Below are positions 57,501 through 64,000 of a stretch of DNA of 64,000 nucleotides, piece by piece. The DNA is from Malus domestica (taxonomy: Eukaryota > Streptophyta > Magnoliopsida > Rosales > Rosaceae), in the NCBI RefSeq assembly GCF_042453785.1, contig NC_091673.1, positions 5,234,501 through 5,298,500 of the forward strand, in the 5' to 3' direction. Position 1 is the first letter of the stretch; every line of letters starts with the position of its first letter. The position numbers and the translations under genes are program-made. Below the pieces are notes generated by a model. That model saw nothing but the letters and a program-made list of their open reading frames with translations, searched no databases and was not told the origin of the DNA.

Positions 57501-59257
57501 GATCCGGCAGGATCCTCACTCTCCAAAACATATATGGAGTGGCCAAAGTAAAGTTTAATTAGGTTTCTTGAGGACGTGTTTGAATTGTGACAATTATAAT
57601 TATACTTAATGATTGTTGTCTAACCTCTTTGTATTACTTGTAATAATTTTTCCTATTTATTGATGGGAGATTTTATTTGACTTACACAAATGACAAGTTA
57701 AATATTCAGTTATTACAGATATAAAAAAATCCAATTATTATGACTAACCGCTGACTGGTTTGGCCTAATTGAATTGACAAATAATCATTAGCTAATCAAG
57801 AACCATCATCACATCACACCGGATTTTTTGTTTTGAACGATCATCACATCGGATTAAGACTCAGATTACATAAGTATTCATAATATAAGCTCATCGTTAA
57901 CCACCGGCCGTCACATTTGTAAGGTGGGGTCCATACTTATATGTTTATAATATTATAATATTTAATTTCGATGTCCCTGAAAAATAATAGTCAAGTGTTT
58001 TAGTTGAATTCAAATTCAATTGCTTAAGTTGCATCTATTCGTTAGAACTTTAAGCAATAATCACCATGTTTCAAAATGGTGGCTTGAGTTCCGTCCAAAT
58101 GAATTAAGAGAAGCATTTTCTCTAATGTCATTTATTTTTTGTTAGTTAAATTCCGAGTCGTGTCTTTAGAGTACGGACCATATGAAATTCGCCATAGTCC
58201 AAAGTATGAGGTGTTTAAACTTTGGATTATAGATTGTTGAATCCTATGTGACAGACGTCTACCAAACTATAAGTACAAGAGTAGAGATGAAATTTTGTTT
58301 AATATGAACTATGAACTGTGTTTCTTTTAATTTTTGATTTGTTCATCGTGTTAATTAACAATCTTTGTTCATTGTATTTTCATTAGGTTCTTGAACAAGG
58401 CTGCTGTAATATTGGATAACGATCTGAAGCCTGATGGTTCTCCAGTCGATAACTGGAGGCTGTGCAGCGTGCAACAAGTGGAAGAACTTAAATGCGTATT
58501 AAAAACAATCCCGATATGGTCAACGGCCATAGTTAGCCTGACCGCCATGATACAGCAGGGCACGTTTACTGTGTCCCAAGCTCTAAAAATGGACCGTCAT
58601 CTCGGCGCTAACTTCGAAGTCCCAGCTGGGTCCATCAGCGTCATCTCCTTTCTCACCATTGGCCTCTGGCTCCCAATCTACGACCGGATTATAGTCCCGT
58701 CCCTCAGAAAATTTACAAAGCTCGAAGGTGGGATTACAGTCCTGCAGAGATGTGGAATCGGGATTATATTCTCCGTCCTGTCCATGGCAGTGGCCGGAGT
58801 AATCGAAAAGGAGAGAAGGGATTTTGCAAATTTGCACCCTGACGCACATGTGTCATTCCTCTGGCTAGCCCCGCAACTTATTCTGATGGGGCTCTGTGAG
58901 GCGTTCAATATTATAGGTCTGCTGGAGTTTTTCAATCGGGAGTTCCCCGACCACATGCGAAGCGTTGGAAATGCCCTTGTGTCTTGCTCCTTTGCCGGTG
59001 CGAGCTACTTGAGCAGTTTCACGGTGACTGTGCTGCACCATGTGACTGGGACAGAGAAGCACCCGGATTGGTTGACCAATGACCTCAATGCTGGGAGATT
59101 GGACTACTTCTACTTCCTATTGGCTGGGATTGGGGTTCTGACTTTTGCCTACTTTCTGTTTTGTGCGCAACGTTATCATTACAAGGCCACAAATGTGAAC
59201 GTTGAAGAGAAGCCATATGATACTGATCAGGTGCAGTTAGGTTCAACAAATGCTTAA
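54315..59257 (+). CDS. NPF2.12/2.13-like nitrate transporter (NRT1/PTR family), four exons
   Basis: Exons 54315-54507, 54803-55020, 56607-57187, 58387-59257; 1863 nt, 620 residues, frame closing at GT-AG joins. A 12-helix plasma-membrane transporter. Arabidopsis NPF2.13 (NRT1.7) loads nitrate into phloem of old leaves and NPF2.12 (NRT1.6) supplies nitrate to the embryo. Matches to that clade: GGWKAMPFILGNDTFERLAA, FGLLANFMVYL, NFAPLLGAFISDAYIGRF, ATITLTAWLPQLHPPPC, LGLGFLSIGSGGIRPCSIPF, GVDQFDQTTEEG, FFNWYYATFTVVL, SKLPLTNQLRFLNKAAVILD, WRLCSVQQVEELKC, QALKMDRHLG, and LTNDLNAGRLDYFYFLL. The first Glu of the ExxER proton-coupling motif is absent (NDTFER), common in NPF2. Intron 1 begins inside a (TC)n microsatellite, and intron 3 holds a fold-back element. 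The decayed duplicate lies upstream. Which of the two roles applies is not decidable from sequence. Confidence 0.93.
54509..54552. repeat. (TC)n microsatellite at the NPF2 exon 1 splice donor
   Basis: About 17 TC units followed by a run of C start at the second base of the intron (TTAG|gtctctct). The donor is therefore GTCTCT, a poor match to GTAAGT. Confidence 0.85.
57322..57526. repeat. Fold-back element in NPF2 intron 3
   Basis: Left end GAGAGAGGATCCTCGCCGAA, then CTAATTACATTCGTTCAT; right end ATGAATGTAATTTGAGGAT, then GAGGATCCGGCAGGATCCTC. About 205 bp in all, with an AT-rich centre. Its ends resemble family 2 (GGATCC) but the centre differs. Confidence 0.65.
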
Positions 59258-59321
59258 ACATGGCTCTGTATATATGCAAATAAAATCCAATCAAATCGAA
59301 TCAACCTGTTTTAGTATTAGA

Positions 59322-60011
59322 TGTTAGAGATTTCAATAATAATAATAATTATTATTATTAATATATATATATATATATATTAATATATAATATTTATGAA
59401 TATATAAATATATAAATATATATGACCTAGTGCTGGTGCCATCCGCAGCATGCATGCGGCAATATGTATTGAAAGGTTGGATTTAATTCAACCTTGTACC
59501 TTTTGGTTGAATTACAACTTTTGGTTAAAAGATATGATGTTTACTCAAATTGTATGAGTAGAATTAAAGGATATAATTAGTCAATATTTATTTTCTGAAA
59601 ATTCTAAATAAAACATATGTCTTTTGGGTCAACACTATTAAGAAGAGTTGTGTGTCTTCAACTAAAATGAAATGGCTCGATGAACGGGTACTTTGATGTC
59701 TATAAATACATGTTGTGGTATAATGTTTCATACACAATTCATTCAGAAATTTGTTGTCTACATAATTTCTTTGCTCTCTTTTCTCTACGCATCACATTCA
59801 TACAATTTCTTTCTAGTTATTTCTAAGGGAATATAATTCGGTTTTGCTAATCGAATATTCCATACTTTGTTGTATCCTGGAAGTGATTTGCCAAGAACCC
59901 TTTAGCAAACTCATTCGAGTGGGGGCAAATAACACTTTAAGGAAACGATTCAAATCGTACCTCAAAGTCATTATTCGGATTATTCTCCATAAATCTACAT
60001 TTAATCTAACA
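59322..60011 (+). repeat. 5' LTR of the young copia-type element
   Basis: 690 bp. Near its start is a self-complementary run of AAT/ATT units followed by (AT)n. TATAAATACA near 59700 is a likely TATA box. Matches the 3' LTR except for two substitutions (about 59891 and 59942). Confidence 0.95.
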
Positions 60012-60033
60012 ATCTTAAAGTGTTATTTTCGTT

Positions 60034-61319
60034 ATGGATAACAAATCTGATAACATGGCTTTGAAGATTATCAATCAAGATGTCTACAAGTTAGACAAAT
60101 TTGATGGATCAAATTTCACCCGATGGAAGGACAAGATGCGTTTCATGCTTACTGTTCTAAATGTCATATATGTGTTGGACCCGAAATTGGAGCTTATTTG
60201 TGAACCAAGTGACAAAGACTCAGACAATATAGTTGCCGATCGAAAGAAGCGTGAAGAAGATGAATTGGTATGTCGAGGACACATCTTGGGCACATTATCT
60301 GATCGTTTATATGACCTGTATGCACACATTCAATCTCCAAAGGAAATTTGGGAAGCACTTGAACACAAGTACACAACGGAAAAAAAGAGGTACAGATAAA
60401 TTTTTAATGTTCAAATATTATGAATTCACTATGTTTGATAACAAACTCATCCTAGACCAGGTTCATGAATTAGTGGTCTTGGTCTCAAAGCTTCGTGAAC
60501 TTAAAATAGTTATTCCGGATCCTATGATAGTTGGAGTTATTATGGCAAAATTACCCCAAACATGGAATAACTATAGAAAGAAACTTCTACACATGGTGGA
60601 AGATATTAGTTTGGAGAATTTGCAAAAGAGTATTCAAATTGAAGAGGAAACTCGAAATCGTGATAAGAATTTTGCCAATCAAGATTTCTCTAAAGTTCAC
60701 ATTGTCGAAGGAAACACATATAAAAAGAACTTCAAAGTCAAAATTGACAAAGGGAAGTTTAAGAAGACCAATTCCAACAACAATCAAAAGAATGAAAATG
60801 GTGTATGTTACCATTGTGGAAAGTAAGGTCATTACATTCGTGATTGTAGACACAGAAAAGCAAGTGAGGAATATGCCAATAAGACCAATAGCGCAAATAT
60901 GGTGGATTTTTACAATTGCCGGAGGAGCAATTTCTTGGGCTTCGAAGAAGCAAACATGTATAGCACATTCAACTATGGAATCTGAATTTATAGCATTAGC
61001 AGCAGGTAAAGAAGCGGAATGGATTAGAAATTTGTTATTGGAAATAGAGTTGTGGCCACAACCAATGCCATCCATTTCTTTATACTATGATAGTGAGGCT
61101 ACTTTGTCTAGAGCATACAATAAGGTATACAATGGAAAATCTAGACATATTAGCTTGAGACATGAATATGTCAAGCAATTAATAACTGATGGAGTTATTA
61201 ATATTGTTTATGTTAAATCAAGTAATAACTTGGCGGATCCGTTAACGAAAGCACTTTCAAGAGCTTTGGTAGTTAGTACATCTAGTGGAATGGGGCTAAA
61301 ACCCTTTACTGAAAATTAG
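60034..61319 (+). pseudogene. Gag and RNase H remnants of the young element
   Basis: A gag-like frame starts at 60034 (KLDKFDGSNFTRWKDKM, typical of copia gag) and shifts after YTTEKK at about 60385 in an A-rich run. It continues to a CCHC zinc knuckle (CYHCGK, stop, GHYIRDC) at about 60810-60850. It is then joined, out of frame, to an RNase H C-terminus ([63 protein letters not shown]) ending at 61319. The join near 60900 marks a deletion of most of pol. Confidence 0.9.
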
Positions 61320-61901
61320 CCACCAATAATGGTAACCCGACTTTATCTAGAACATCACTAGTTTAAAAGTTTAATGGGTAATAACAAGTTATTGTTAAGT
61401 GGTTGTGCAAGCACTGAAAATTATTATATAGCTCATTCCAGGATGATCAGTGCAAGACTGCTACGTTTAGGAGGATGAGTTTTAACTCTTAATGAGGTTA
61501 TTTGTAGTTATGTCTATAGTAGCAGGGACATGGGAAGGAACCTCACCTATATAAACATAAGAAGTGGTGCCGCTTCTGCCAAGAGTTGGGTTTTCTCTTG
61601 TAAATGTTCATGAAACCAGGATGAAGCACAAGGCCATAATAGTGCTTAATTAGTTCAGAAATTTCTTTAAGGAAATAAGACATAATCATGTGTGTAGTAA
61701 TTCCGGTTTTAACATAAGAATAGGTGGTTTAAACTTAGGTCACCATCGCATTCGTTATAACTTTGAATCACTTACACTAATTAAAGGTTTAATTCGAAAG
61801 ACACCTTTATTGTATGCATGATTATATCGGTATGCTTTTGATAATTATAAAGAGAGAATTATTGTAATATCATTTACCATATTATTGAAATTGGGAAGGA
61901 T

Positions 61902-62591
61902 TGTTAGAGATTTCAATAATAATAATAATTATTATTATTAATATATATATATATATATATTAATATATAATATTTATGAATATATAAATATATAAATATA
62001 TATGACCTAGTGCTGGTGCCATCCGCAGCATGCATGCGGCAATATGTATTGAAAGGTTGGATTTAATTCAACCTTGTACCTTTTGGTTGAATTACAACTT
62101 TTGGTTAAAAGATATGATGTTTACTCAAATTGTATGAGTAGAATTAAAGGATATAATTAGTCAATATTTATTTTCTGAAAATTCTAAATAAAACATATGT
62201 CTTTTGGGTCAACACTATTAAGAAGAGTTGTGTGTCTTCAACTAAAATGAAATGGCTCGATGAACGGGTACTTTGATGTCTATAAATACATGTTGTGGTA
62301 TAATGTTTCATACACAATTCATTCAGAAATTTGTTGTCTACATAATTTCTTTGCTCTCTTTTCTCTACGCATCACATTCATACAATTTCTTTCTAGTTAT
62401 TTCTAAGGGAATATAATTCGGTTTTGCTAATCGAATATTCCATACTTTGTTGTATCCTGGAAGTGATTTTCCAAGAACCCTTTAGCAAACTCATTCGAGT
62501 GGGGGCAAATAACACTTTAAGAAAACGATTCAAATCGTACCTCAAAGTCATTATTCGGATTATTCTCCATAAATCTACATTTAATCTAACA
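61902..62591 (+). repeat. 3' LTR of the young copia-type element
   Basis: 690 bp, same start and end as the 5' LTR, followed by the TTAGA duplication. An ORF inside the LTR (62424-62678) is a by-product. Confidence 0.95.
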
Positions 62592-62596
62592 TTAGA

Positions 62597-64000
62597 TATA
62601 TCCCAGGAATATTTAGTGCAATTTTCACATTATGGGAGTTGTAACTTATTGGTATGGATATGTTCATATAATGAATAAAATTGCAAGAATAAGGACATGT
62701 ATGATCTTAAGTGGATAATTATAATTTTTTTTTTCATATAACGATATATTATACCAAGAATTAGGGAATAAATTAGTTTTAAACTCGACATTCACGAGAT
62801 TCAAACATAAAATCTTTCAATTGCAAATAAAGATGATACCAGACCCTTATATTAATTCGATATTATTTATTATAACTAAAATATAAAACCCATAAAAATA
62901 ATAATGAAATTTTTTTAGTAGCCCAACTATATGTATTGTCCTAATTTTCTAATACTAATTATTGTGCAACACATAACATGACACAAATTGGTAAAAAAAG
63001 TCATGAGTAGGTGCAAAACAAGAAAATGTGAGCAGACAAAAATAAAAAATTTCAAAAATCATTTCATTTATGAACATATTTAACCTGATCCGTTTTGAAA
63101 ATCATATACGGGAAAACGTACCACATATATGTAGTACCAATAAATTCAAGCATGCCGAGTTAAGTAAAGAATCCAACGCATCACATCGTAATAAACATCT
63201 GTGGCATTGCATGACATAGGCACTGGCGTCAACCAGCTCAAACATGAAATGTAAGCACTGTCCACCAGCACATATGAAATGCAGACACTGTCCTAGTGTG
63301 GGACGTTTTGGTGGACAAGATTACTACTGAGATCGCGCATGCAACACGCCTAGAATGCTAGAGTGAGAGGTTTTGGTCGACAAGACTACTACTGATGAGA
63401 TCTTTGTTTGGAGGCTTCTTGGTTGGTTTCCAGTATGTGCGAATATGAAGCTTTCAATAATGATAGTGATCGGTTCGGTGCTTTGCAATTTGCAAGGTGG
63501 ACTAGACGAGAAAATATGAGCCATAGCTAGGCACGTTTCTGCCAAATTGTCTTATTGCTTGTTGCGAATCTGGAACCTTCTCTTGTTCTGTAGAATTTAT
63601 GGTTGTAGTTTCTTTACCGGCGGAATGTTAGTGAAGGCAGAATTATTGGAGAAGGTGATGGACGAGGAAAAAGAAAGGTGAAATGTGAGAGATGAATTAT
63701 TAAATCAGAAACTATAAATAACTTTAACAAGAGCTAATCCTCATCTTCTAGAATGTTAATGCACCAGCAGAATCTCCGAAGTACTCGATCTACTGTTTAC
63801 AGGCTTACAGCAAGCTTGCCCTAATTAACCACTGAAGGAGACACGGAATGGTCGTATATAGTGTGGATAAAGTCGTCTAATCAAATTCAATAGAGAAATT
63901 ATAAGGGACTCTCTCAAAATGAGATTATTTATAAACTCTTTACCACCTTATAATTTAAGGTTAATTCATATCCTAACATTATAAAATATTGAGCCAAAAA
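62597..64000. other. Right end, no gene recognised
   Basis: AT-rich to about 63100, then mixed. Short direct repeats (ACAAGA(T/C)TACTACTGA at 63316 and 63378; AAATG(T/C)A(A/G)(G/A)CACTGTCC at about 63247 and 63276) are visible. ORF 63324-63545 (-) has no recognisable domain. Confidence 0.4.

Larger units (their letters stand above)
59317..62596 (+). mobile_element. Copia-type LTR retrotransposon, young, internally deleted
   Basis: Element 59322-62591 has 690 bp LTRs that start TGTTAGAGATTTC and end CTAACA, with a 5 bp target duplication TTAGA (59317-59321, 62592-62596) and a purine-rich tract (TTGGGAAGGAT) before the 3' LTR. By eye the LTRs differ at only two sites. The 1,890 bp interior keeps a gag remnant and the end of RNase H; protease, integrase and reverse transcriptase are gone. 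No standard Met-tRNA primer site follows the 5' LTR (ATCTTAAAGTGTTATTTTCG instead). It starts 64 bp after the NPF2 stop codon. Confidence 0.95.

Noticed and set aside
1-64000. CRISPR arrays, operons, bacterial-type promoters or a novel defence-like cluster
   Set aside because: The window is plant nuclear DNA with spliced, independently spaced genes. No regularly spaced repeats with unique spacers were seen, and nothing pointed to an undescribed multi-gene system.

Overview
This 64 kb window is nuclear DNA of a flowering plant. Its genes have introns and encode plant-specific families, and long AT-rich intergenic stretches are full of small fold-back transposons and LTR retrotransposons. Protein similarity and the look of the repeats suggest a woody rosid, most likely Rosaceae (apple/pear type). 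That assignment is inference from remembered families, not from a search.

Layout, left to right. At 1.3-3.0 kb (+) is an intronless glyoxal/galactose-oxidase-like gene with a palindromic MITE in its 3' flank. Tail-to-tail with it at 4.3-9.0 kb (-) is a five-exon NPF4-type (NRT1/PTR family) transporter. From 9 to 18.5 kb there is only AT-rich DNA and fold-back repeats. At 18.6-22.9 kb is a defective Ty1/copia element with very short (172 bp) LTRs and almost no gag. At 25.3-27.1 kb (-) is an intronless DYW-type PPR gene close to Arabidopsis At5g40405. From 27 to 32 kb there is a LINE-like insertion and other repeats. At 32.1-34.0 kb (+) is a HAT5-like HD-Zip I transcription factor whose leader carries two overlapping uORFs. 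From 34 to 41 kb there are MITEs and AT-rich repeats.

The right third is gene-dense. It holds a plastid-targeted small multidrug export-family protein (41.0-42.5 kb, -), an RRM protein like At1g27050 (43.7-44.4 kb, +), an RCC1-repeat pseudogene (45.1-46.6 kb, +), the starch-granule initiation protein PTST2 (47.0-50.1 kb, -, eight exons), a broken NPF2 copy (51.7-53.6 kb, +) and an apparently intact NPF2.12/2.13-like nitrate transporter (54.3-59.3 kb, +). A young, internally deleted copia-type element (59.3-62.6 kb) sits 64 bp beyond that gene's stop codon. The last 1.4 kb shows nothing recognisable.

The order NPF4 - HD-Zip I - RRM - RCC1 - PTST2 - NPF2 matches my recollection of Arabidopsis At1g27040 to At1g27080, so much of the window looks like an ancestral eudicot block interrupted by a PPR gene, an exporter gene and transposons. 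The genes do not form one pathway; they are independent loci. All exon joins given here were worked out by hand from splice signals, reading-frame continuity and family conservation, and each intact gene model sums to a whole number of codons.
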